Shown piece by piece: positions 12,901 through 23,830 of a stretch of DNA of 64,000 bases. Made by a program: the position numbers and the translations under genes. The notes beneath the pieces are model-generated. The model searched no databases, was not told the origin of the DNA, and saw only the letters and a list, made by a program, of their open reading frames with translations. Numbering within the stretch: position 1 is the stretch's first letter; each line of letters begins with the position of its first letter. The stretch comes from Hygrocybe punicea. Lineage: Eukaryota; Basidiomycota; Agaricomycetes; Agaricales; Hygrophoraceae. Location: positions 1,178,001-1,242,000 of the forward strand of contig OY744469.1 of NCBI GenBank assembly GCA_963556145.1. Reading direction: 5' to 3'.

Positions 12901-14930
12901 CTCCAGAAGATATTGTATTTTTGAGAACAAGAATTTCAAGTAATTTACCTGGTCGTTTGTCAGTGAAGGATAAAGAGTTTAGACAAGTATCAATAATCAC
13001 TGCTTTGAATATTCACAAAGATGAAATTAATCGCCTGGGTTCACTGAGGTTCTCCAGAGAGACTGATCAGCCATTAGTGGATTTCTTTTCTGATGATTCA
13101 ATGAGTTCTCAAGACAGGAAAAAAAGTAAACATTCACATTCTTCTACCTTCAAACGTCATATACTATCTGATAGTGTTCGGGAAGCTCTGTGGAATCAAC
13201 CACCAAGTTCAAACTCAAAATGTATACCTGGAAAACTTTCATTGTGTGTTGGAATGCCTATTATGATTCGTAATAATAGTGCAACAGAGCTGTGTATTAC
13301 TCGGGGACAGGAAGGAATAGTGCATTGCTGGCAGTCAGCAACAGGTTTGCAAGGCCAGAGAATACTAGACACTTTATTTGTACAGTTACTTAATCCTCCA
13401 CAAACTGTGAAATTGGATGGGCTTCCTGAGAATGTTGTACCAATCACAAGAACAAGTGTCACTGTAGACTGTGGACTGCCAGATGATACTTTCATTACCA
13501 TATCTCGCAGTCAGGTGGAGGTTCTTCCCAATTTTTCCATGACAGACTACTCTTCACAAGGAAAAACAAGACCTTACAACCCAGTAGATCTTAATAACAG
13601 CTCCTCTCATCATTCATATTACACCGCTTTGTCACGTAGTGCTTCTGCTTCAGGCACTGTCATATTGCAAGGTTTTGATGCAAGAAAGATCACAGGAGGG
13701 GCATCTGGTGCATTACGTCAGGAATTCCGTGAGCTGGAAATTCTGGATGAAATTGTTCGTTTGAGATTTGAAGGCAAATTATCAAAGACCATTACTGGAG
13801 ATCGCAGAAATACACTAATTGATTCCTTTAGACAGTGGAAGGGAGAAAACTATGTTCCTGCAAATGTTCACAAAGCTATCCGTTGGAATAAGTCTGATAA
13901 ATTTGTATTCGCATCATTTGAAAATGATATTCCCTTGCAAATACTTCATAAAAAACAGGGAATCCAGAGAGCTGTTGCTCTTAAAAGGCAAGATGTGCCT
14001 GCAGAAGGAAGTTCTCCTGTAAAATTGGATCAGACAATTGTTGTTAAGAGAAAAATCAGTGGTTCTCGAGTGGCACCACAGAGGAAGAAAATCAAGACAC
14101 ATCATGCCACTGAAAATTCTCAGATGTCTCTTATGAATATCCCTAGTGGTATACTGTGGAGTAATAACAGCTGTGCATATGACTCTATAATATCTATATT
14201 TTATGCTATTTGGCTGGATGATAGAATTGCTTGGTCTAATTTTTTCAGATCTCTAAATGCTCAATTTCTTGGTGTCTTGGCTGAGGGATTTTCAAAACAT
14301 TCTAATGGTGAATGCTCTCTAGAAGAAGTACGTGATCATACACGTCGTTGTCTACTTCAGCATTCACCTAATAACTTTCCCTGGGGAAGAATGACCAGTG
14401 TTCATGTGATATTAGACACTCTGTTACAAACTGAAATTCCCATTCTTTCCTCTTGTATTTCCTGCCCTCAACGTCATCCTGTGTCCAGACAGCAAGAAGC
14501 AGCACATAACTGCCATGTAGATGTTGGAAGAATTGACTTTGAATCTATTCAGAATGAAATTGATCTCTTTGTAATTTCTCTTGCTTCAAAATGTACAGTC
14601 TGCAATGACTTCCTACTTCGAAATTTTAGTTTTGTAAATTCTCCTCAGTTGCTTGCCTTTGGTGTATCTGCTTCTACTACCATTGTCGACCATATCTTGG
14701 CAGTACCAGTTGAAGGGCAAATAGAACCAAAACAGTATTGTCTCAGGGGCATCATATATCATGGAAGTGATCACTTCACTTCTCGTATCATCAGTTCAGC
14801 TGGTTATGTTTGGTTTCATGATGGAATTGTCACAGGAAGATCAATGGAATATGAAGGAATTTTAGAAGATGTCAATTTAACTGTTTGCAGGTCCAAACAA
14901 TTATGTGTTTTAATATATCTTCTTGGGTAG
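6926..14930 (+). pseudogene. Helitron Rep-helicase, copy 1 (one frameshift)
   Basis: Two long frames, 6926-9403 and 9357-14930, are one gene broken by a 17-bp deletion at 9399/9400 relative to copy 2; the missing bases are flanked by AAT on both sides. Order of domains: a variable Cys-rich N-terminus; a CxxC-containing DUF6570-like region (8557-9200, ESGCAVCGEL); a Helitron-like N domain with the HUH motif LHLHMLIW at about 10138; the two-tyrosine motif YVSDYITK at 10752; a PIF1-type helicase with Walker A GGMGGTGKTQ near 12317, Walker B FFDEVSML near 12550, FAGDFAQLPP, LRENMRQ and a YTALSRS motif; and a C-terminal peptidase-like domain with NNSCAYDS at 14162 and a late YHGSDHF / VWFHDG pair. 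No other stop occurs in 5.5 kb, so the element was active recently. Where translation starts is uncertain. Confidence 0.85.
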
Positions 14931-14981
14931 GTAATTTTCTTGATTCACTTATATGCTCCCTTTCTTGCATGTAAGTTTGAG

Positions 14982-15018
14982 GGACTCGGATATGCCGTGC
15001 AAAGCAACGGCCCTCTAG
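14982..15018 (+). mobile_element. Helitron 3' terminus, copy 1
   Basis: GGACTCGGATAT is followed by a hairpin (GCCGT at 14994-14998 pairing with ACGGC at 15007-15011, loop GCAAAGCA) and then CCTCTAG. A hairpin just upstream of CTRR is the hallmark of Helitron 3' ends. The same sequence ends copy 2. Confidence 0.8.
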
Positions 15019-15260
15019 CACAAGTTTTACAAGACATGACCTAGTCCCAAACATTCTTTGTGCCTAAAACTTACCAGAATGCTTGGAGACTGGCTTTAAG
15101 TCTAGACATGACCTATATTTAAATCTTAATCTTCTTAAATTATGATAAAAAGCATCACGCCCATCTTGATTGAAGTAGAATAAGACTGCTAAGCCAACAT
15201 TAAGATGAAATTAAGTAATATTCACTTTTCCTGATGTGTATACTTTCATTTGACTTGAGA

Positions 15261-15297
15261 GGACGAGGATATGCCGTGCAAAGCAACGGCCCTCTAC
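15261..15297 (+). mobile_element. Second Helitron-type 3' terminus
   Basis: Same hairpin and context as 14982-15018, with GGACGAGG in place of GGACTCGG and CTAC in place of CTAG. It lies 240 bp downstream of the first terminus, with no coding sequence between. Confidence 0.65.
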
Positions 15298-15330
15298 CAC
15301 AAGTGCATCTTTCTTGGTGACCCTGGATTA

Positions 15331-15720
15331 CACAGACCGTTCACCGTGGTCGTCAACACTGGAAACCAGTGTTCGTCTGCCGATTGCTACCGGTAGTACC
15401 AGAAGAGGCCCGGGATTTTAACGACTCCCGCCACAGCCAATACGCAGGTTGTGACTGTTTTGAAAAGCCCTTTTTTTACCGAAATGATCGCCAACGGGAT
15501 GTCGTCCTCTCCGACTCGGAGCCCCGAGAGCAATTTCAGTTCGACATTGCGACAGAGAGCGGAGCTTTGCATCTTTTTGGACGTTGTCGAGAGCATCAAC
15601 TTGGGGTATGTGCAAAGAGTGGAGAGGAGACCTTGAGGCCGACCAGGTTTGAGGTGTATTGGCGGCGATTTGAAGGTGACCATCATTTGGCATTCAAGTT
15701 AGTGGCGCAGACCAGTATGT
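15331..15720. other. Unassigned fragment, also present at 55750-55906 and 57226-57320
   Basis: CpG-rich, gene-like sequence open in more than one frame (for example plus 15369-15722), but I recognise no protein in any frame and cannot choose a strand. A diverged copy without an obvious conserved frame occurs at 55.7-57.3 kb, split there by a transposon. It may be an exon block of a host gene or part of an element. Confidence 0.4.
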
Positions 15721-16000
15721 AGTCACTGGCACCCACCGTAATTTTGACTGGACTCGGATATTTTCAGGCACTGCATTCCGCAGCTGTCGATCGTATTTGT
15801 TTGCATGCCGCTGCCAGTGATACGCAATCGATGGCCGCAGCTTGAGCCAGGAACTAGTACTGACGCGTACTCTGTTTTGCCGCAGCACCCCTCAGAGTAT
15901 AACTACTACGTGAACAGAGTCTACGAAGGATGGGTTAAGCTCGAAATCCTCGCTGGAACGGAAACACGACTTGTAAACAACCATCACAACGATCCTAGCC

Positions 16001-17468
16001 ATGAAGATTATCATTATTGGCAGCGGTATTGGTGGCCTCTCTATGTATCATGCGCTCCAAAAACACCTGGCCGATACATCCCCAACGACCACCATCAAGA
16101 TCTTTGAAGCTTACCCTTCCGCATCCCAGACCAAGTCGATCGTTGGTGGTGGGCTTGGTCTCGCACCGAACAGCCTCCGCGCTTTGTCTTCCTTATCGCC
16201 GGAGATCGCAGAAGATATTCAAACACATGGCTTCTGCGAACCAACTATTACCTTGCGGAATTCAAGGGGCAAGCTATTGGGACGCATGCGCCACGGACGG
16301 AAGGAGCGCTACGGGTTCGACCAGGTGCTTCTGCCTCGAGAGTCGGTGCATGATGCCGTGCTCAAAGGTGTTCCAGCGGATGCCGTGGAATGGAAGAAGA
16401 GAGCTCGAGAGGTTCGAGAGACAGAGGAAGGCGTGGAAGTAGAATTTGAGGATGGGACGGTGGAGAAAGGGGATCTCGTCATTGGAGCCGACGGCGTAAG
16501 GAGCACAGTCCGAGAAGCCATTTTTGGGAAAAAATATCAGGCAGAATACGAGTAAGCATGTCAACCGAAAATCGCACCAACAAAAAAAAAGCTAAAAAAC
16601 ATGTTGACAGTGGTTTGACAGGCATCGGTGGATTCATACCGGTGTCATCTCTTCCTGAGACCTTTTGCAGGAGTCTCGAACAAGACCCCCTTGTCATGAC
16701 CTTTGGCCGACACGGTTTTTTCGGCTACTCTCTTTCACTCTCGCGCTCGTTGGACATGAAACAGCAACTGTTGATGTGGTGGTCGACGTGGGAGGCTACA
16801 CCTGCTCCAAGTAGAAACACCCCACTGGAAGACCTCCGCAATCAATTGCTTGCTCACCATAACACATGGAAGACTCCTTACGACACTCCTGATGATGCCG
16901 TCTTTCCGACAATCATATCGCTTGCTCTCCGTCCTGATGCTGCCACGTTACCTGCAGCAGAGAGGGACGTCCTTGTTCTCCCACGCTATATGACTCCCCG
17001 CCTGCCAAGCTGGTCAAGTAGTTCCGGCAGGATCATCATTATTGGTGACGCAGCTCATGCAATGCCGCCTGACGCTGGCCAGGGCGTATCGTGCGCTGTC
17101 GAGGATGCAGTCGTAATCGCTTTGCTGCTGAAGCATCACCTATCACAGCGTGCTTCAGAAGAAGCCGACCTAGCTCACGTGTTTCAGAGGACGGCGAGAG
17201 CATATGAGGACCTGCGTTTGGGGAGATTGGCATCGATCCTCAATGCTGCGAAAAGGGTAGGGAACACTAAACGAGAACTGAAGAGATGGCAGGAGATTCT
17301 CCGCGATTTCTTCGTGGGTGTATTCTGTACGTTGAACTGCTGGAATCTTTTGAATTTCCTGACTGGTTGTTACCAGGTAGACTTCCAGAGTCAATAAATG
17401 ACTGGAGGTTTTCGTACGATGCTGAAATTGAGGTCAAGAAGTATATTGCTAAAGTTTCTCATCACTGA
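16001..17468 (+). CDS. FAD-dependent monooxygenase (salicylate hydroxylase-like)
   Basis: Three exons, 16001-16551, 16611-17326 and 17377-17468, give 452 residues with no stop. The first intron is GTAAGC...ACAG; the second is GTACGT...CCAG with a CTGAC branch site. Motifs of class A flavin monooxygenases are all present: the N-terminal dinucleotide-binding GSGIGG (residue 8 on), the ADG/DG motif GDLVIGADG near residue 160, and the FAD ribityl-binding motif IIIGDAAHAMPPDAGQG in the second exon. These enzymes use NAD(P)H and O2 to hydroxylate aromatic or polyketide substrates; the substrate cannot be told from the sequence. The length is normal and no lesion is visible, so this is probably a working host gene. 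The last exon is the least certain; without the second intron the protein would end in VDFQSQ. Confidence 0.9.
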
Positions 17469-17590
17469 TCGTCCTCATGTCCTAATTACATCCCCGGCTT
17501 CATGCACGCTAGCTTGGAGCCGACTTGCTCTCCGATCACAGTGTGTTGGTGTGTGTAGAAGAATCTCGACGTTGATAATGACATACTTAA

Positions 17591-19304
17591 TCAACCTCCC
17601 TTTTTTCGTGATCGGGGCAGTATCCTAGGGAACTCCAAACGACTATTTTTACGCACGTCTTTTTTTCCTACTGGGCGTTCCGATTCTTCACGGTGTTTTT
17701 CACGGGGTGCTACAAGCACCACCTCGTCTTCTTTGCGTCTCGGTGTTGTAATGACAACATAAGGAGTTGTAGAGGTATTTTTCAGGGACCAAGTGGGTCG
17801 ATCCCTCCTTATTTCGTCCTGGAACGCAGAGGAGATGGGAGATCTGAAGTCCTCAATATGGTGGTTGATCTCTTGCTCTCGTACTTCAATGATCTTCAGT
17901 ATAGTATCTAACCCCAAATGATTCACATCTCCAACTGTTATCGATTGTGTCAGTCGTGTGTATTCGACGAGGGCCGGGAGTAGCCACGCCGAGATATGAT
18001 AGTCTCTTGCGAGGGCGATTTTCTCGACAATGTCGATCGTCAGCTTGGACAATTGGTCGACGACAAACCGGCGAATCTTCGAAAATTGCCACATGGTAGA
18101 TAATTTGAGGATCGACGTCCATTGCGGCAGGGAAAATGTAGTATTTTGCATGTATCTGCCAGTCGTTTTTGGTTTAGCCTATTGATGTTGCAGTACCAAC
18201 CGTCGCTGACCTTGTATTGAGAAATTTGACAAACTGTTTAAAGTCGACCTTCTGTATTCCATCGAGACGGAGAGGTTGTTCCACCCTGCAGCCATCAGGC
18301 AGGACATTCTCGGCCGTAGGGAGGCGGAATAAGTCACGGAAGACCGGAGAAATCTCGAAGAATTGGCGATATGATTTAAAGAGACAGTTCTCCACCTATA
18401 TAATTCCCAAAACTTGGTCAAGATCTATTCAAAAAGCGAGAATACTACACTCACGAGAAAATATATATCAGTAAAATAGAAGGCGTCGTCGTCCTGAAAT
18501 TGCTTATGATCGACTTGTGCTGAGGTCTCCTCAGAATCCATGTTTTCCACCTGTTCGATTTCCTCCTTGAACGCTCTTCGGAGAGAAACCGTATAGTCGT
18601 TTTGCGATCTGCGGTGAATGCTGCCTGTTACGGTCTCCCGTACTTTCACGATCTTTAATATAGAATCCAAACCCAAGTGTTCAACGTCTTTGAGAGTTAT
18701 GTTTTTGACACCTCTCGCGTACTCGTTCAGAGATGCCTCGAACCAATCTGTGACGTGATATTGTCTCGCAAGTGTGATTTTCTCCACGATGGCGATGGAA
18801 AGTGCAGACATTTCCTGGATTACAATTCCGCGTGTCTTCTCTAACTCCCACATGGTTGATAGCTTGAGCACGGCTGTATACTCCGTGAGGGTAAATGGAA
18901 TGCTGTGTTCGAGTAGCCTGCGCTAGGGCTGTCAGCTGCCTGCCAGAGCGGATCAAGCTGACTGAACAATTATTTTGACCTTGGATCCAGCATCATAAAT
19001 CTCAGCAGCTGTTTGAACTCGTCCTTAACGATCCCATCGAGACGTAACGGATGGTCTTCGCTGGTACCGTCGGGTATGGTCTTCTTAGCAACAGGGAGCT
19101 GGAAGATGGCGCGAAACATGACCGATTCCTCAAAGAGCCGACGAGGGACTCGGAATATGCATTTTTCGACCTAGAGTAATTTTCGACAGTTGAAGCTTTC
19201 AAGCTTCTATGATAATCAGCCAGTAATGCATATGCCAAACTTACTTCAAAGCACACATGTACGAGATGCACGGACTCATCTTCTTCAAATACTTGAGGAG
19301 CCAT
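17591..19304 (-). CDS. Double-BTB/POZ domain protein
   Basis: Five exons, 19304-19245, 19170-18980, 18917-18455, 18395-18211 and 18155-17591, join to exactly 488 codons. The protein is two repeats of the agaricomycete BTB unit: a short DESVHLVHVCFEV or DDDAFYFTDIYFL strand, then a FRxxFxLP...PDG...PLRLDGI core, then LKLSTMWxxxKxR and a helical tail (ALARxYHxxxW, VxHLGLDxILKI). Introns fall at the same place and phase in both units (phases 0,2 then 0,2), so it arose by tandem duplication and fusion. An internal ATG at 18541 opens the second unit, so two separate genes are the alternative, but unit 1 then has no stop of its own. BTB domains mediate dimerisation or cullin-3 binding. The C-terminus is basic (KKDVRKNSR, SRKKGG). 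Confidence 0.75.
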
Positions 19305-19444
19305 GATGCATAATGCATAATGGCTTAGTTATTTTCTACATTGCCGTTTTCGTCAATGTCACAAAATCATCAATTTATTGTTCCAATCCTAGCACAAGCG
19401 TATACCGTTCCCATAGGCTCCACCTGAGTTAAAGAAGGTTTGCG

Positions 19445-20440
19445 TTAGCGTCTGGTTCTCGGTTTCTTTGCGCTCGGCCCCTGCGGGTCGTCGCCGCGCA
19501 GTCTCTTCTGGGACCTTGTTTCTCGATGCGGTTTTTGATGCAGTTTTTGCGATGCTTGTGCAAGATCACTTAACCTTTTTTCTAACAAATCAACGATCCA
19601 CACCATGTCGTCCCTTCGCAATTGGATGATCGGCGCATCTGGCCCATCCTGGCTCTCATTCAACCACGCCAATGCTTCGGAAACCCGAGATAGACATTCC
19701 TCAGCCTCCTTGAGCTGGACTGGGTGAGAAGGGATAAATGTAAAACACAGGGTTGACACTGATCCAATGTAGCGACAATGAGACGTACGGTCTGGATTCC
19801 GAGCAACTTGCTGACACTCAAGATGGCTATAAACGAGTGTGGTCACTCCCCGTAGCCAACCGGCTGCGATATGTCAATACCAAATAATTAGTCAGGATCA
19901 TCATCACGTTCCGTATAGAAATGTACCTTTATCCTTAGGACTCATCTTCCGAGCTTTGGCCATGCCTGGGAGTTGATTAAGCGGCGACGGTTCTAGTTGC
20001 CCGAGATAATGCACATTTATTGGTCAGGATTCCTTCATGTATGAACGGAATAGAACGTACGTGTCTCGTGAAATCGTGTCGTGGCACCTGTCGGATGTCC
20101 TGACGACTCGGATGTGAGAAGGGGTTCGGCATTGGCACTAGCACCTCCGAGTTAGATAACATTGGAGATTATTTATAAACACTGAATCCACCTACGGCTG
20201 AGTCGACGAAAGCAGTAATGTTTAGAAATGCGGAAATCAATAACCCTTTTTTTTTCAAAAGGGACAAACATACCTCATTTTTACCTACGTTGGAAGATGT
20301 AGATGCCACACTGTTGAAGAAGAATTTGACAAGCATGACAGATCAGAATCATCAGATTCTGAATCTACTTACTTGTCGACAGGATGGCTTAGAGCCACAG
20401 CAAGGATACTGATGATGGTGAGTATGACTGAGAAACGCAT
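19445..20440 (-). CDS. Small predicted secreted protein with a basic, NLS-like C-terminus
   Basis: Six exons, 20440-20373, 20310-20285, 20144-20061, 19992-19927, 19863-19789 and 19719-19445, join to exactly 198 codons. The first exon encodes a typical signal peptide (MRFSVILTIISILAVALS, then HPVD). The middle is polar, followed by LQLKEAEECLSRVSEAL, an amphipathic helix, a second helix (VDLLEKRLSDLAQASQK) and a very basic end with SQKRLRGDD and KKPRTRR, which resembles a bipartite nuclear localisation signal. I recognise no family. The 140-nt second intron is longer than its neighbours and may hide an exon. The signal peptide and the in-frame assembly of all six exons argue that it is real. 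Confidence 0.6.
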
Positions 20441-20559
20441 GATTGTAGAGGGAAGTGGCAAATCAAGGTCTGAGGTTGTTTGAGAAAGAGGCCTGCTCTG
20501 TCTCAGAAAAGTGGGAAGTGGTGACCAGCACTGACGAGCAAGGGGCGTAAACGTCGATC

Positions 20560-20567
20560 TTATATAG
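20560..20567 (-). promoter_or_regulatory. TATA box upstream of the secreted-protein gene
   Basis: TATATAAG on the minus strand, about 120 bp upstream of the ATG at 20440, with GC-rich sequence around it. Position and sequence fit a core promoter. Confidence 0.5.
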
Positions 20568-20966
20568 TCGACATGTCAGGGCCATCTGGAACAGGAAGGG
20601 GTATCATTGCAGTCCCTTTCGTCACTCCCACTCAACGTTCTCCCGCTCCGAGGGCGTCCCGGAACCTCTTGGTGAGATGTCGGTGAGCATGTTGAAACTT
20701 TGTTGAGCAGAACCGGAAGTCGATCTCGGAATCAGCCCCAGTGAGAAGTCCGTATGTTAAGGACCTTTTAGATAGTATAAAATATTTTTATTTCCCATGA
20801 GCATATTTAAAACGAAGTTTGCAACGATAGCATATGGATTTCGAGTGATATCCTTTACAAAACAATGGTATTTCTTTTGCGATCGTTTATGGTACTGTAC
20901 AATGTGCTCCGAGAGTTTCTGCGTCCATTCCCCATTCCCCCCACCCTCATCCCCGCCCGCTCCCCG

Positions 20967-20990
20967 TTCCCATTCCCATTCCCATTCCCA
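20967..20990. repeat. CATTCC hexanucleotide microsatellite
   Basis: About four units of CATTCC in a C-rich tract, immediately downstream of the stop of the minus-strand gene at 20995. Confidence 0.7.
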
Positions 20991-20994
20991 ATGC

Positions 20995-23122
20995 TCAGCC
21001 CACTGCAACTCTTGCCGCTGCCGCCGCCGCCTTTGCTGCCTTGATGTCCTGTTTGACTTTCTTGCTCTTGTCCTCATAATGCTACCCAACGTATTCCGTA
21101 GTTGCAACCAAAAAAAACTTCCATAAGCAGACATACCTTTTTCGTGGCATCATCAAGGTCTTCCCAGACCTGTTCAAACTCGGCCTTCGTAATGCGATGC
21201 TTCGTGCAGTGGTCGATGGCAAAAAGATTCCTGTAAAGTCGGGATCAGTGTTAGCGCATGCATGAATTCAAATGACTCACTTTGGCGTCATGGCCTGCGT
21301 TGGGTTCATCATGGGGCCCTTCTTGATCGGCTTCTCTTTATCCTTTCCCTTCGATGCATCAATGGCAGACGAAGAGGATGCAGTGTTCGCAGAACGAGTG
21401 GCGGCCCAGAAAACAGGTTTGATTAGAGGTGTTGCAACTATCTGTTGCGCAGATTCACTTTTCCAGATCAATTATTAGCTGAAATAATATATTTCGTGTC
21501 CGAGAATGGGACTCACAAAGGATTGATGATCTTGAAAGGAGGTTGTTTTGGAACGAGTGCAGAAGTGTCCTGCGCTCTGTCGGCGGGAAAAGGCATAGGG
21601 ATGTCTAGTGCTTCTTTGGTTGTAGGCGACACATTTCCAGTCTCTATGAAGGATGTCATTGTCACGATGTTATAGAATATCTATCACTTACTTTCCGTAG
21701 ACAAATCTAAGGGCTGTGCAGGTACAAGCGAGGGATCGATTGAGCAATCAATCTGCGGCCGCACCAGAGGGATGGGCGGAATGAAGTCTTTGGTGGCATC
21801 GACAGGAGAGCTTGGTGGTGTGGTATCAGACAATGAATCTGTTAGCGTGGAACTAGAAGACGTAGATATGCCGACAGAACTTCCTTCTTGTGTAGTGAGT
21901 TGAGGGACTTTGAAATGCCTCTTTTTACCAGGAGGTGCATGAAACCCCATCTGGCCACACTTCTGTGGTAGGTGCATATACTCGTCGCCATCGCCGGAGA
22001 CCCCCGTTTCGCTCATGTTCATTTGGTCCTCTGTCTTCGGCACCTGTTCCTTCATGACGTGTTTGCTGTACCAACCGGGGTAATTAATGGTGGCAAGATG
22101 TTCTAGCTTCCAATGGTTCTCGCAATATCGAAGTTCTGGTATGTGCTTGTACATTTCCATGTGGAAGAAATTCCTTGCCGTCGCCGTACCTTTATAGTGC
22201 CCATCAGTGGATTTCAGATAAAATGATTTTACACAAAGATACCTTTGCCCCACGTCGCTGGGGCCATGTTTCTGTCATGAAGCTCGGCCCAGAGCTCTCT
22301 CATATGGAATGTTGTGTTTGAGATTCGGAATCCATTCACGGTGAGTCCATTCTTGTCTTCGACAAATCCGCAAGAGATGTTTTCTCCTGTAGCGATTCGA
22401 GATCTGCCCCGGGTACCAACCTTGTTGTTGACTTTCGTGACATTCTGGCTTTTTGCTCCAATCCAGTCTTGCTTGCACCAGAATCCGACTTTGGGGTATT
22501 CTTGTTGATCTGGAGGGGTCAACAGCGACTCTGAGCTGAGTTCAGGGCTGCCGGATGAGTGAATCGTGTTTGTCATAGTTTTCATTGTCTCTCTGTAGCA
22601 ATGTGTTAGCATAACTATCCCGAGTAGGTATACAACATACCGCGAGAAATCCAATTGTGATTTCAAGTGCATGTGGTCGTAAAAAAGATCTCGGTAGGAT
22701 GGATTGTGAAGTAGAGTGTCGTGATCAAGGTCCTCAATGATCATTTGTTGCAACGGATAACGTGAGCCAGGCTGGATTTGCTGTAAGAGTACCGTTTTTT
22801 TGTCATTGATTGTACCAAATGGCAAATATATGCGTACCATTTGTGAAGTCATTCCAATATTACCTACACTCCATGGATCTGAAACCTGTCTATGCATTGT
22901 TTTATTTGTTGTAGCGACTTTGCGTGTACTCATTTGATTGTATGTGGGAAGGTAGAGGTTTTGATTCGAAGGCGACAAGATGCTTGCTGGTAGTTCTGGG
23001 GAATCGTCAAGAAAGAGTGAGTTCTGCTCTGACGAGCCTGACTGAGAGAAAGATGGATAAACGTAGGGATTGTTGATGCCACTTGGCATGGTCGTAGTAC
23101 GAGACCAAGAGGTAGTAGACAT
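20995..23122 (-). CDS. Agaricomycete protein of unknown function, possibly a transposon accessory
   Basis: Multi-exon gene from the ATG at 23122 to a TGA at 20997-20995. Introns are visible near 22641-22594, 22242-22191, 21691-21645, 21511-21448, 21276-21232 and 21116-21055. The N-terminal part is Ser/Thr-rich. The central part reads GFVEDKNGLTVNGFRIS, then WGKG joined across an intron to TATARNFF, then HIPELRYCENHWK, LATINYPGWYSKH. I recall this combination (W-G-K, ELRxCxxxWK, A-T-xNYPxWY) in many agaricomycete hypothetical proteins near Tnp2 elements, but cannot verify it. The C-terminal third is Ser/Lys-rich and ends in an alanine run. No lesion is seen, unlike the neighbouring Tnp2. It is divergently arranged with the small gene at 23183. 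Exon ends are approximate. Confidence 0.55.
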
Positions 23123-23182
23123 GTCACGCCTGTAACCGCTAAGTCAGTCACCGCTAACTTGGCCAGTCACCTAACCACCTCT
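23123..23182. promoter_or_regulatory. 60-bp divergent promoter region
   Basis: Only 60 bp separate the minus-strand ATG at 23122 from the plus-strand ATG at 23183. It contains TAAGTCAGTCACCG and GGCCAGTCACCTAACCACC, two similar CAGTCACC motifs. If both models are right, the promoters overlap. Confidence 0.35.
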
Positions 23183-23692
23183 ATGGCATTACCTGCTGAT
23201 CGTGTACTTCATCTTCATGTTGACAACCTCACACACGAATTCAAAAAATACACCCTAGAATTTGATGTGAAGTATCCAGGAACTATGGTCAGTCTGATCG
23301 CACCTTTCCGCCGAAAGTGACTGACCTCTATCTAGACACTTGTTATCGCAATCCGTGCTGCCGAGGATGTCATTCCCAAGCATGAAGATGTCGATACTCC
23401 GAAACGTGAAGACAGTGATATCAAACTGTTTAATTGCAAACACGAGGATGATAACGATGACTCGGATGAAATCACACTCTCGACAACTAGTGTACACACT
23501 TTGGCTGAGCCAGCCATTGTCCTAGCACGCTGCGTTGTCCCAGGATCTCACAATATTCACCAACCTATCCATTCCTATCGCATTTCGTCAGCACTAGCCA
23601 GAGAGGAGAAGGAAAACCTTTTACCAGCCAAACGTCGGCAGGAGGAGGGCTCGGAGGATGGTTTTTTACAGGCCAAATGTAGGAGGATGTAG
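23183..23692 (+). CDS. Small acidic protein of unknown function
   Basis: Two exons, 23183-23287 and 23336-23692, with a 48-nt GTCAGT...CTAG intron, giving 153 residues. The sequence is charged: LTHEFKKYTLEFDVKYPG near the start, an Asp/Glu-rich middle (KHEDDNDDSDE), and a Lys/Arg-containing end (LLPAKRRQEEG, KCRRM). No domain is recognised. Its 3' end faces the Tnp2 3' end 138 bp away, and its start is 60 bp from the divergent gene, so it is wedged inside what may be one CACTA-type element. Confidence 0.5.
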
Positions 23693-23830
23693 CTATCATG
23701 TCACTCGCTCTCTTTGGTTGTCATTTTGTATTCTTAACATTGTCATTTTGTACTCTTAACGTTGTTGTGCATTCGCTCGTACTCGGAAATGATAGATTTC
23801 AATCACTCAAACAGATACATTGTTCTAAGA

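Larger units (their letters stand above)
6926..15018 (+). mobile_element. Helitron, copy 1 (right part certain, left end unknown)
   Basis: A rolling-circle element, recognised by its Rep-helicase and by a 3' end with a short GC hairpin followed by CTCTAG. The right end is placed at the CTAG at 15015-15018, although similarity to the other copies runs a few bases further (CxCAAGT). I cannot place the left end. It may lie just upstream of 6926, or the element may include the cargo and the A/B pair to its left, because the same order recurs at 36.5-53.2 kb. Confidence 0.7.

Noticed and set aside
13196..13501. Minus ORFs inside both Helitron frames
   Set aside because: Shadows of the strongly supported plus frame; none has a motif or counterpart kept in the other copy.
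20797..21126. Plus ORF over the microsatellite
   Set aside because: Cys/Ser-rich by-product of a CATTCC and CCG tract; the minus gene with coherent introns explains the region.
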